A stretch of DNA of 14,676 nucleotides from XYB2-FULL-45-11 sp964360375. GTDB taxonomy: Bacteria; Patescibacteriota; Patescibacteriia; UBA9934; GWF2-40-263. Positions 6,662 to 11,995 of the stretch are shown piece after piece (positions within the stretch are counted from its first letter, which is position 1; each line of letters begins with the position of its first letter). The notes beneath the pieces are model-generated. The model had not been told where the DNA came from. It worked only from the letters and a program-made list of their open reading frames with translations, and made no database searches. The position numbers and the translations under genes are program-made. The stretch lies in contig CAYHWG010000025.1 in assembly GCA_964360375.1 (NCBI GenBank), forward strand, positions 1 to 14,676, given 5' to 3'.

Positions 6662-6683
6662 GGTGAGATTCCAAGATCTCACC
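6662..6683 (-). promoter_or_regulatory. Hairpin in the tmk 5' leader
   Basis: GGTGAGAT and ATCTCACC form a perfect 8-bp stem with a 6-base loop between the tmk promoter and its start codon. No T-run follows it, so it is not a terminator. It could influence translation or RNA stability; its role is unknown. Confidence 0.5.
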
Positions 6684-6690
6684 ATCAAAG

Positions 6691-6719
6691 AGTGTACTGA
6701 ATAAAAAACACCCACACAA
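6691..6719 (-). promoter_or_regulatory. Promoter of tmk
   Basis: On the minus strand TTGTGT, a 17-base spacer and TACACT form a plausible sigma70-type promoter, back to back with the DGR target promoter. The leader would be about 40 bases and include the 6662-6683 hairpin. Confidence 0.5.
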
Positions 6720-6729
6720 GCCCCGATCA

Positions 6730-6758
6730 TTGACTTTTTGCATAGAGTATGCTATTCT
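6730..6758 (+). promoter_or_regulatory. Strong promoter of the DGR target gene
   Basis: TTGACT (6730-6735), exactly 17 bases, and TATTCT (6753-6758) make a near-consensus sigma70-type promoter. The start of transcription would be about 6765, leaving a leader of roughly 118 bases before the target ATG at 6883. Confidence 0.7.
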
Positions 6759-6801
6759 ATGGTGTTATCAGGTGGATTAGGGATGTCCTAAAACGCTTGA
6801 A

Positions 6802-6833
6802 AAACCCGCCTTCGCCAAGGCTTCGGTGGGTTT
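6802..6833 (+). repeat. Palindromic hairpin in the leader of the DGR target gene
   Basis: AAACCCGCC pairs with GGTGGGTTT (one G-U) around TTCGCCAAGGCTTC. A competing smaller hairpin GCCTT-CGCC-AAGGC is possible within it. A short stem TTAGG/CCTAA lies just upstream (about 6776-6791) and CACAG/CTGTG downstream (about 6843-6859). The core resembles the palindromic repeats scattered through this window. Only three Ts follow, so it is not a good terminator. It may act on translation or mRNA stability. Confidence 0.5.
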
Positions 6834-6882
6834 GCAACCCGTGCACAGCGGTCTCTGTGTGTTTTGAAGAAGGAGAACGACG

Positions 6883-7821
6883 ATGACGGCAACGATCACG
6901 TCAGGTCAGTCACGGCAAATCGGCACGTTTGGTACGGTGGCCATCGAAAAGGTTCTTGAAGCGCTTGGGCTCTCGAAAGAGGAAGCTCAGCGCGTCATCG
7001 AGAACGGCGATGAGTTCACGGAAGCCATGCGTACGACGGCAGAGCAAACCATTCAGCGTTTGCGTTCGCCCGCAGACTTCGCGAGCGAAGAAACGGATTC
7101 GTCGTACGGTTACCTGTCGGGCTATGAAAAGCCCCTCGGGATTACCGAACAGGCAAACCGGCTTCGCAAAGCGTTCCCCGGTCTCGGTCAGGTCAGCATC
7201 GAATTGCAGGCGCGGATCGAGCGGAGTTCCGTTCATCTGCCGAAGCATGCCGAAGGCTGGTTCTGCGTTCCGAACTGGATCAAGTCCTGCGAAGCCGGAT
7301 CCGGCTTCGCCGGACATCCGAAGCTGTTCGGCGAGAATTACTCGTCGGTGGTGCGGAAGATGCTCGACGTCCTGAAGCAGGCGGTCAATGGCAAGTTTTA
7401 CAACTACCGCGAAGGTGAGATCGATGAAGCGCACCTGCGCCAGTCGGCTCGGACGAAGGCGTACTTTCAGAAGCTCTCGGATGCCCAAGGCAACCCGGAC
7501 ATTCTAATCGTCCCCGCTCAGTTCGGTATTCGCCACCGCGGCAAGTCCGTCCGTCGTGCACGTGTTGTCTTCCAAAGCAACGAATGTGGTCTCGGCGCCT
7601 TTGCCATCGGTTGCATGCTCCTCACGCACCCGAATCGCCTCGCGAATCTTGACGACTTGTGGATCGACTGTGCAGGCGATGAGTTTGCTCCGGAGGCTGA
7701 TGGCCGGTTCGTGGTCGCCCCTTTCTTCGGCTTCGGCGTCGGCGGGCTCAAGTTCGGCGCGGTTGGCGTCGGCGTTGCGTATTCGAACTACGGCTCTGCC
7801 TCAGCCCTGCTCCCGGAGTGA
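6883..7821 (+). CDS. DGR target (variable) protein
   Basis: The 312-residue protein has no signal peptide or membrane segment, so it is predicted to be cytosolic. The N-terminal 60 residues are helical and charged (EKVLEALGLSKEEAQRVIEN). The middle has EGWFCVPNWIKSC (about 123-135), YNYREGEIDEAHLRQS (about 173-188) and IVPAQFGIRHRGKSVRRARV (about 206-225). The C-terminal domain runs GLGAFAIGCMLLTHP through DLWIDCAGDEF into the diversified segment, residues 269-311, ending YGSASALLPE. By analogy with other DGR targets this end is probably a C-type-lectin-like fold; that is inference. Fifteen codons differ from the template, mostly giving Gly or Val. The gene has AAGGAG 7 bases before the ATG and a strong promoter. 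Sampled lines are near 60% GC, against about 37% in a sampled RT line. Ligand and biological role are unknown. Confidence 0.9.
   Translation: MTATITSGQSRQIGTFGTVAIEKVLEALGLSKEEAQRVIENGDEFTEAMRTTAEQTIQRLRSPADFASEETDSSYGYLSGYEKPLGITEQANRLRKAFPGLGQVSIELQARIERSSVHLPKHAEGWFCVPNWIKSCEAGSGFAGHPKLFGENYSSVVRKMLDVLKQAVNGKFYNYREGEIDEAHLRQSARTKAYFQKLSDAQGNPDILIVPAQFGIRHRGKSVRRARVVFQSNECGLGAFAIGCMLLTHPNRLANLDDLWIDCAGDEFAPEADGRFVVAPFFGFGVGGLKFGAVGVGVAYSNYGSASALLPE
7687..7816 (+). repeat. DGR variable repeat (VR)
   Basis: These 130 bases align without gaps to the template repeat 597 bases downstream (8284-8413). There are 20 mismatches, all at template A positions: 14 now G and 6 now T. The last 36 bases (from 7781) are identical, which is where the mutagenic-homing initiation end is expected. 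Identity stops 2 bases before the target's TGA. The three template As just before the aligned block (8281-8283) stand opposite TTT here, so the exchange may extend 3 bases further. Confidence 0.95.
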
Positions 7822-7858
7822 AGTTCTGAACCCTTGGTCTCTTGTTTCTTCTTTGTTC

Positions 7859-7888
7859 TCAGGCGGAGCCTGATCAGGCTCCGCCTGA
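7859..7888. repeat. 30-bp perfect palindrome downstream of the VR
   Basis: A perfect 30-bp palindrome begins 37 bases after the target stop codon. Each 15-bp half is itself a 6-bp inverted repeat around three bases (TCAGGC GGA GCCTGA). The same nested design occurs at 14482-14511 in gyrB with a different sequence. In some DGRs a hairpin or cruciform just after the VR aids homing, so this may serve that role, or it may only be an interspersed repeat or transcription-end hairpin. Confidence 0.8.
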
Positions 7889-7920
7889 CTTTCGTCTTTT
7901 CCCTTAATGTCTCCTCTTCC

Positions 7921-7950
7921 CCCGTGTTCATGAAACGAACACGGGTTTTT
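7921..7950 (+). terminator. Intrinsic terminator of the DGR target gene
   Basis: CCCGTGTTC and GAACACGGG form a 9-bp stem around ATGAAAC, followed by TTTTTCTTTTT. It is about 100 bases past the target stop and should end the target message before the TR region. Confidence 0.85.
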
Positions 7951-7971
7951 CTTTTTCAACGAAGCTGCCCG

Positions 7972-7987
7972 CCTGCTGGCCGGCAGG
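7972..7987. repeat. Short palindrome of the GCCTGCCGGCAGG family
   Basis: CCTGC and GCAGG pair around TGGCCG. This is a degenerate copy of the family seen at 3216, 5828 and 12238, lying in the gap between the target terminator and the putative TR promoter. Confidence 0.4.
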
Positions 7988-7998
7988 AAACAAAATTT

Positions 7999-8027
7999 TT
8001 TTTGATATACCACGTCGGTGGTATACT
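7999..8027 (+). promoter_or_regulatory. Putative regulated promoter with operator upstream of the TR
   Basis: TATACCAC (8006-8013) and GTGGTATA (8018-8025) form a perfect 8-bp inverted repeat with a 4-base centre, the form of a dimeric repressor site. Its right arm overlaps a good -10, TATACT (8022-8027). The -35 is poor: a T-run at 7999-8004 gives 17-base spacing, while TTGATA at 8002 would be only 14 bases away. Transcription from about 8033 would run through the short reading frame at 8046 and the TR to the terminator at 8429. The regulator is not in this window as far as I can see. Confidence 0.45.
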
Positions 8028-8045
8028 TACTTTGAAAGTAGGGTT

Positions 8046-8126
8046 ATGTGCGATAGATTACGGTCTGTCGTCCCCGAAATTTCACAATCCTCATTGTCAG
8101 AGTCTGTGTTAAAAAGGTTTTCATAG
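8046..8126 (+). CDS. Possible 26-residue peptide or gene remnant
   Basis: ATG at 8046 opens 26 codons (MCDRLRSVVPEISQSSLSES, then VLKRFS) with a weak GGG 4-6 bases upstream and the putative operator-promoter just before it. It matches nothing I recognise. It may be the N-terminal stub of a lost gene, a leader peptide, or chance. Confidence 0.2.
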   Translation: MCDRLRSVVPEISQSSLSESVLKRFS

Positions 8127-8198
8127 AGAGAAACAATTGGTTTGTAACAAAGGGATTATTGACACTCCTTGTTTCTGTTTAGCGAAGGTCGTTTGAAC

Positions 8199-8248
8199 AT
8201 TGAATGTACTTCGGAATGAAATTCAATCATGACCCCGCCGCGGCGGGG
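8199..8248 (+). repeat. Two hairpins immediately upstream of the TR
   Basis: ATTGAAT (8199-8205) pairs with ATTCAAT (8221-8227). It is followed by a 16-bp perfect GC palindrome, CCCCGCCGCGGCGGGG, at 8233-8248. They lie 36-85 bases before the TR and would be part of a TR-containing RNA, where they could be structural elements for Avd/RT recognition; that is inference. The GC palindrome may instead be another interspersed repeat. Confidence 0.5.
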
Positions 8249-8283
8249 AAATGGTGGTGCTATGGATGAATAGAAACAATAAA

Positions 8284-8413
8284 GCTCCGGAGGCTGATGG
8301 CCAGTTCGTGAACGCCCCTTACTTCAACTTCAACGACGACAAGCTCAAGTTCGACACGAATGACGTCGACGATGCGAATTCGAACTACGGCTCTGCCTCA
8401 GCCCTGCTCCCGG
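8284..8413 (+). repeat. DGR template repeat (TR)
   Basis: This is the template for the VR at 7687-7816. It holds 29 As, of which 20 are changed in the VR. In the variable core (8303-8377) 20 of 22 As are changed, the two exceptions being both As of one AAG codon at 8347-8348. Read in the target frame it is open and rich in AAC, AAT and GAC codons (for example DGQFVNAPYFNFNDDKLKF). Ending most of these in C or T means A-changes cannot make stop codons; the AAG codons are the exception. It is not a gene itself. Confidence 0.95.
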
Positions 8414-8428
8414 TATGTCACGTATCTC

Positions 8429-8456
8429 AAAAAGAATCTAATGCGGATTCTTTTTT
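8429..8456. terminator. Bidirectional terminator between TR and avd
   Basis: AAAAAGAATC (8429-8438) and GATTCTTTTT (8446-8455) form a perfect 10-bp stem around TAATGCG, with a T-run on both strands. On the plus strand it would end the TR RNA; on the minus strand it would end the avd message before it runs antisense into the TR. Confidence 0.85.
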
Positions 8457-8461
8457 GTTCG

Positions 8462-8806
8462 TTACTGTGATTTTTTCCACCCACCAAGCATCCGACCAAT
8501 TTCTTGAACACGTTCTTGCAAATTCAGATATTGTTTTTCATTCACGCAATTTGTGTCGTAAGCAAGTCGAACAAAAACTTTGACGAGTTCGAGTGTGATA
8601 ATCGCTTGCTCGATTTGCACGACTTTCCATTCTGCTTTGGCGTATCCCGCTTTCGTGATAGATTCAATGAGCTCAAGAACTTTCTCTTTCGTTTTTTCTC
8701 CGAGTGAATAGCGATCGCTTTTGCCGAATTTTTTTACGACTTCGTACAGAACTTTATAAAGATCATAAGACTTCAGGAAGACGGGCGTTTCATTTATTTC
8801 TTGCAT
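8462..8806 (-). CDS. avd: DGR accessory variability protein (Avd-like four-helix bundle)
   Basis: The 114-residue protein is nearly all amphipathic helix: TPVFLKSYDLYKVLYEVVKK, EKTKEKVLELIESITKAGY, VVQIEQAIITLELVKVFVRL and LNLQERVQEIGRMLGGWKKS. The C-terminal IGRMLGGWKKS and the FxKSYDLYK start are characteristic of the bacterial Avd / four-helix-bundle family. In studied DGRs Avd forms a basic pentamer that binds the RT and template RNA and is required for cDNA synthesis. In many DGRs avd lies on the same strand as TR and RT; here it is on the opposite strand between them. Its ATG directly abuts the RT ATG (CATATG at 8804-8809), and no Shine-Dalgarno sequence is seen. Confidence 0.9.
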   Translation of the reverse strand: MQEINETPVFLKSYDLYKVLYEVVKKFGKSDRYSLGEKTKEKVLELIESITKAGYAKAEWKVVQIEQAIITLELVKVFVRLAYDTNCVNEKQYLNLQERVQEIGRMLGGWKKSQ

Positions 8807-9813
8807 ATGTTTGAACGAATTATTTCTTTAGAAAATTTATTGAGTGCGTGGGATTGTTTTAACTCTGGGAAACGTGGAAATAAGGATGTTCAATTTTTCG
8901 AACAGCATCTGGAAGACAACTTGTTTCGATTGAATTATGAACTGAAAACAGGAATCTATAAACACAGACCGTATCAGATGTTTCAGATCTTTGATCCCAA
9001 ACACAGAATTATCCACAAAGCGGAAGTTCGGGATCGTGTGATGCATCACGCAATCTATCAAGTCATGGAACCTGTATTCGATCCGTTGTTTGTTTTCGAC
9101 TCATATTCTTGCCGTGTTGGAAAAGGGACGCATGCCGCGGTTTTAAGACTGAACATCTTTGCCCGCAAGGTAAGCCGAAATTATACACGCACGTGTTGGG
9201 CGTTGAAATGTGATATACGAAAGTTTTTCAACAACATAGACCATGAAATTTTGCTGAAACAGATTGAGAAGAAGATAATGGACGCACGTACCCTGGAATT
9301 GGTGAAGGGAATCATTTTCAGTTTTCCAGCTGTGGATAAATTTGCGAAGAGAGAGAGAGAGAACTTAAAGGAATTCCGATCGGAAATCTTACGTCGCAAC
9401 TGTTCGCGAATGTCTATATGAATCCTCTTGATCATTTCATAAAAGAGACATTGGGCGTGAAATTTTATTTGCGGTATACAGACGATTTCATTTTGTTGCA
9501 TGAAGAACGCCGTATCCTTGAGGAATTGTTGCCACGCATAAAACTTTTTTTGAAAGAGACGCTCAACCTCGAATTACATCCGGGAAAAATTGAATTTCGA
9601 AAATTGAGTCAGGGAATTGATTTTCTTGGGTATGTCGTTTTTCCAAAATACATCAAACTGCGGGAACGGACGAAAGATAGAATGATGAAGAAATTCCGAC
9701 AAAACGTTCCGTCCAAGCCACAGATGGATTCCTATCTCGGACTTCTGTCGCATGCGGAGGCGTACGAACTCGAATTGCAGGTTCGACGAATCTATCTTGA
9801 GAAAACAAAATGA
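8807..9813 (+). CDS. DGR reverse transcriptase, frame broken at a (GA)7 tract
   Basis: Two overlapping frames make one enzyme of about 334 residues. The first (8807-9421) holds the N-terminal half: YKHRPYQMFQIFDPKHRIIH, FVFDSYSCRVGKGTHAAV (97-112) and the first catalytic Asp in CDIRKFFNNIDH (Asp136). The second carries GIPIGNLTSQLFANVYMN, whose SQ is typical of DGR RTs, then RYTDDFILLHE with the catalytic DD, and GIDFLGYVVFPKYIKLRERT. The break is at (GA)7, 9349-9362; with six GA units the frame runs KRERELKGIPIGNL without a stop. As written, translation leaves the RT frame in the GA tract before the SQ and YTDD motifs and stops at 9421. An ATGA overlap at 9418 could start the second part, but it would lack the SQ motif. 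I prefer ATG 8807; a TTG at 8801 would lie in avd. There is no Shine-Dalgarno sequence. Confidence 0.88.
9349..9362 (+). repeat. (GA)7 dinucleotide tract at the RT frameshift
   Basis: Seven GA units sit exactly where the RT reading frame changes. Loss of one unit (or gain of one base) joins both halves. Such tracts are classic slipped-strand sites, and this one lies between the first catalytic Asp and the SQ motif. Confidence 0.9.
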
Positions 9814-9821
9814 GAAAAAAC

Positions 9822-9853
9822 AAAAACATCTCGACAATAGTCGAGATGTTTTT
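9822..9853. terminator. Bidirectional terminator between RT and rplA
   Basis: AAAAACATCTCGA and TCGAGATGTTTTT form a perfect 13-bp stem around CAATAG. It lies 8 bases after the RT stop and 10 bases beyond the end of rplA and has T-runs on both strands, so it insulates the DGR from the ribosomal cluster. Confidence 0.9.
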
Positions 9854-9863
9854 GCATGTTGAA

Positions 9864-10547
9864 TTATGAAATGTTGACTTTGATTCCAGGACCGACAGAG
9901 GAAGCGATTGTTGCGCTTCGGAAGAAAATTCCTTTTGAGGAAGCTGGTTTCAACTTACGAATCGCGTCTGTGAGCACGGTAAGATTTTCTGTTAATTGTG
10001 TTTCGCTAAACGAGGCGCGTCCAAACACTTGATGAATGTTGCCGGTTGGATCGTTTTTGAAACTTTGTTTTCCCGCTTTTTGTTCTGTGATCATTTTTGT
10101 GACGTTTGGTCCAACTGTATCCGTCTTTGGGTTCGGCATGAGTCCGCGAGGACCGAGGATACGAGCGAGTTTGGCGATTTTAGGCATCATGATTGGTGTT
10201 GCAACCGCGACATCGAAGTTGATGACACCGGACGTTGCAATTTCATTGATGAGTTCTTCTCCTCCAACAATATCCGCTCCGGCCGCCTTTGCATCCGCTT
10301 CTTTTTCTGCTTCCACAAACGCCACAACTTTTTTGGATTTTCCAACACCGTGAGGAAGAGAGATGGTTCCACGAACTTGTTGATCGCTTTTTGAAGCATC
10401 GACACCGAGTTTGATGTGGAGTTCGATGGATTCATCGTATTTTGCAGTTGCACATTTTTTTGCAAGAGCGACCCCTTCTGCGAGTGTATATGTTTTTGTT
10501 TTATCGATGAATGTTTTGACTTTCTCCAATCGTTTTCCGTTTGACAT
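9864..10547 (-). CDS. rplA: 50S ribosomal protein L1
   Basis: The 227-residue protein matches L1 throughout. It begins MSNGKRLEKVKTFIDKTKTY, has VRGTISLPHGVGKSKKV in domain I, the flexible domain II with GADIVGGEEL, the signature KLARILGPRGLMPNPKTDTV, and ends GIFFRSATIASSVGPGIKVN. L1 binds 23S rRNA at the stalk that guides tRNA exit, and in many bacteria represses its own operon. It lies downstream of rplK, but 172 bases separate them, mostly an interspersed repeat. No Shine-Dalgarno sequence is seen before the ATG. rplJ and rplL, which commonly follow, are absent here. Confidence 0.97.
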   Translation of the reverse strand: MSNGKRLEKVKTFIDKTKTYTLAEGVALAKKCATAKYDESIELHIKLGVDASKSDQQVRGTISLPHGVGKSKKVVAFVEAEKEADAKAAGADIVGGEELINEIATSGVINFDVAVATPIMMPKIAKLARILGPRGLMPNPKTDTVGPNVTKMITEQKAGKQSFKNDPTGNIHQVFGRASFSETQLTENLTVLTDAIRKLKPASSKGIFFRSATIASSVGPGIKVNIS

Positions 10548-10616
10548 ATGTTTTTTGTGGTACGAGCGATCACGAATGATCTCCCACGATATATTACCGT
10601 GTCATCCATTACTATT

Positions 10617-10695
10617 GCGTCATCCTGAGCGGAGCGAAGGATCTCCTCGCGATACGTGTTCGCTCGGAGATCCCTCCTTCGTCGGGATGACGCAG
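10617..10695. repeat. Interspersed inverted repeat between rplK and rplA
   Basis: GCGTCATCCTGAGCGGAG at the left pairs with the right end CGTCGGGATGACGCAG. The same family occurs at 3543-3618 and 5776-5865. A short direct repeat (ATGACGCAGGGAA, about 10687 and 10702) follows at its right edge. It lies in the leader of rplA. Confidence 0.85.
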
Positions 10696-10719
10696 GGAAG
10701 TAATGACGCAGGGAAAAAA

Positions 10720-11142
10720 TTATTTAACATCCACTCCCATTTGTCGGCAGGTTCCTTCCATAATGCGCATAGCCATTTCCACATCCGTTGTGTTTAAATC
10801 TGGCATTTTTTTCATGGCGACTTCTTTTAATTGTGCACGCGTGATGGTTGCGACTTTATCCGTGAGTGGTTTTGCGGATCCGGATTTAATTCCCGCAATT
10901 TTTTTGATGAGTTCAGAAGCGGGAGCAATTTTTGTAATGAAGGTAAATGTGCGGTCATCGTAGACGTTGATGAGAACCGGTACAACTTCACCACGACGAT
11001 CTTGTGTTGCCTCATTGAATTGTTTGACGAATTCCCCGATCGGAAGACCGTGTTGACCAAGCGCTGGACCGACTGGTGGCGCTGGGGTTGCTGCGCCTCC
11101 TTGGATTTGCAGTTTAACCTGCGTGACAAGTTTTTTTGCCAT
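10720..11142 (-). CDS. rplK: 50S ribosomal protein L11
   Basis: The 140-residue protein is a full-length L11. It has the N-terminal KLQIQGGAATPAPPVGPALG with the proline-rich hinge typical of L11, GEFVKQFNEATQ, TFTFITKIAPASELIKK, and the C-terminal rRNA-binding domain with ATITRAQLKEVAMKKMPDLN and IMEGTCRQMGVDV. L11 and 23S rRNA form the GTPase-associated centre contacted by elongation factors. It follows nusG after about 200 bases that hold repeat hairpins, and precedes rplA. There is no Shine-Dalgarno sequence before ATG 11142. Confidence 0.97.
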   Translation of the reverse strand: MAKKLVTQVKLQIQGGAATPAPPVGPALGQHGLPIGEFVKQFNEATQDRRGEVVPVLINVYDDRTFTFITKIAPASELIKKIAGIKSGSAKPLTDKVATITRAQLKEVAMKKMPDLNTTDVEMAMRIMEGTCRQMGVDVK

Positions 11143-11156
11143 AGAATGCTTTGTTT

Positions 11157-11214
11157 ACCACGTCGTTCGCGAACGACGTGGTTTATTGGATTCCAGCGAT
11201 TTATAAAACGCTGG
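11157..11214. repeat. Two hairpins in the rplK leader
   Basis: A 26-bp perfect palindrome with the core CGTCGTTCGCGAACGACG (11157-11182) is followed by CCAGCG/CGCTGG with a 10-base loop (11193-11214). They sit 15 bases upstream of the rplK start on the minus strand. They may control translation of the ribosomal genes or be interspersed palindromes; no T-run follows. Confidence 0.65.
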
Positions 11215-11239
11215 CGACCAACTATGAGTTAAGTTTCTT

Positions 11240-11319
11240 TGTGTCATCCCGACCGAGGAGTTCGACGACGAGCGGAGGGATCCCTCGGCTCCGGTCGAAC
11301 CTTCGCTCGGGATGACACA
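11240..11319. repeat. Interspersed inverted repeat between nusG and rplK
   Basis: TGTGTCATCCCGACCGAGGA pairs with the right end CTCGGGATGACACA, and GGAGGGATCCCTC forms the middle. It is a diverged member of the TCATCCTGAGCGGAG family, with a different inner part. It starts 21 bases after the nusG stop on the minus strand. Confidence 0.8.
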
Positions 11320-11339
11320 AGAAGTGGCGCAATATTAGC

Positions 11340-11885
11340 CTAAACCTTCTTAACTTGCAAGAAATCGAGCTCGACAGGTGTTTCGCGACCAAAGAGGGAA
11401 ACAAGAACCTTGACTTTTCCACGTTCTGGATCGATTTCTGAGACTTTTCCTTCTTGGTTTTTAAACGGACCATCCGTAATCTGAACCGTAGATCCTTTTT
11501 CGATATCGACTTTGAATTCAGGTTCAGAAACTCCCATGCGTTTTTGGAGTGCATCGATTTCTTCTTGTTGAATGGGGGTAGGGGTCGTTCCAGTTCCAAT
11601 GAATCCCGTCACGTTCGGCGTATTGCGCACGACATACCAAGAATCATCCGATACGATCATTTCGACAAGCACATATCCAGGAAAGATTTTTTCTTCGGTT
11701 GTTTTACGCTTACCGTTTTTGATTTTGATTTTTTTCTCTTTTGGAACCAAGACATGAAAAATTTTGCTTTCCATATCCATGGTTGCAATGCGCTGAATCA
11801 AATTTTGTTCCACGTTTTCTTCGTAACCGGAGTAGGTGTGGATCGCATACCATCGGCGACCTTGGTTCGCTATTTGTTTAGCCAT
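11340..11885 (-). CDS. nusG: Transcription termination/antitermination protein NusG
   Basis: The 181-residue protein has the two NusG domains. The NGN domain spans about residues 10-120 (RRWYAIHTYSGYEENVEQNL, FPGYVLVEMIVSDDSWYVVR, NTPNVTGFIG). The KOW domain spans about 128-181 (GSTVQITDGPFKNQEGKVSE, then LFGRETPVELDFLQVKKV). NusG binds RNA polymerase to aid elongation and couples to Rho or ribosomal protein S10. The NGN domain carries a short lysine-rich insert (KIKIKNGKRKTTEEK). It follows secE in the usual order. The start codon is preceded directly by repeat sequence (TCTATTCTCTCCCCT on the minus strand), with no Shine-Dalgarno sequence. Confidence 0.96.
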   Translation of the reverse strand: MAKQIANQGRRWYAIHTYSGYEENVEQNLIQRIATMDMESKIFHVLVPKEKKIKIKNGKRKTTEEKIFPGYVLVEMIVSDDSWYVVRNTPNVTGFIGTGTTPTPIQQEEIDALQKRMGVSEPEFKVDIEKGSTVQITDGPFKNQEGKVSEIDPERGKVKVLVSLFGRETPVELDFLQVKKV

Positions 11886-11985
11886 AGGGGAGAGAATAGA
11901 GAAGAAGTCGAGAAGTCAAGAAGAGGAGAAGATGTGGAAGAACCCTTTTTTCTTCTCGACTTCTCGACTTCTTCTCTTCTTCTTG
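11886..11985. repeat. Inverted repeat of GAGAAGTCGAGAAG type upstream of nusG
   Basis: A purine-rich arm (AGAAGTCGAGAAGTCAAGAA...) pairs with a pyrimidine-rich arm (TTCTTCTCGACTTCTCGACT...), giving a long imperfect hairpin. It fills the whole gap between nusG and secE. A second copy lies at 12218-12332, and each copy abuts a start codon. Confidence 0.8.
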
Positions 11986-11995
11986 TTTTAAAGAA

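Larger units (their letters stand above)
8033..8456 (+). ncRNA. Putative TR-containing noncoding RNA
   Basis: If transcription starts at the 8022-8027 -10 element and ends at the 8429-8456 hairpin, a stand-alone RNA of about 420 bases would carry the TR near its 3' end. That leaves about 40 bases of 3' flank after the TR. DGR template RNAs are known to need flanking sequence for cDNA priming. The start is uncertain; a weak alternative promoter (TTGAAC, 18 bases, TGAAAT) lies at 8194-8223. Confidence 0.35.

Noticed and set aside
7834..8112. Plus-strand reading frame spanning the target terminator region
   Set aside because: It crosses a perfect palindrome, a terminator and a promoter-like operator and has no protein-like pattern.
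8251..8583. Open plus-strand reading frame of 110 codons across the TR
   Set aside because: Its only protein-like part is the TR itself, which resembles the target's C-terminus because it is the template. The rest runs through the terminator and antisense to avd.
9338..9421. Programmed -1 ribosomal frameshift in the RT
   Set aside because: The only heptamer of the right form nearby (AAATTTG at 9338) is out of phase with the reading frame, and no strong downstream structure is evident. Slippage of the GA tract explains the break better.
3543..10695. Insertion sequence or transposon
   Set aside because: The dispersed inverted repeats carry no transposase and are under about 120 bp. They are treated as non-autonomous palindromic repeats.
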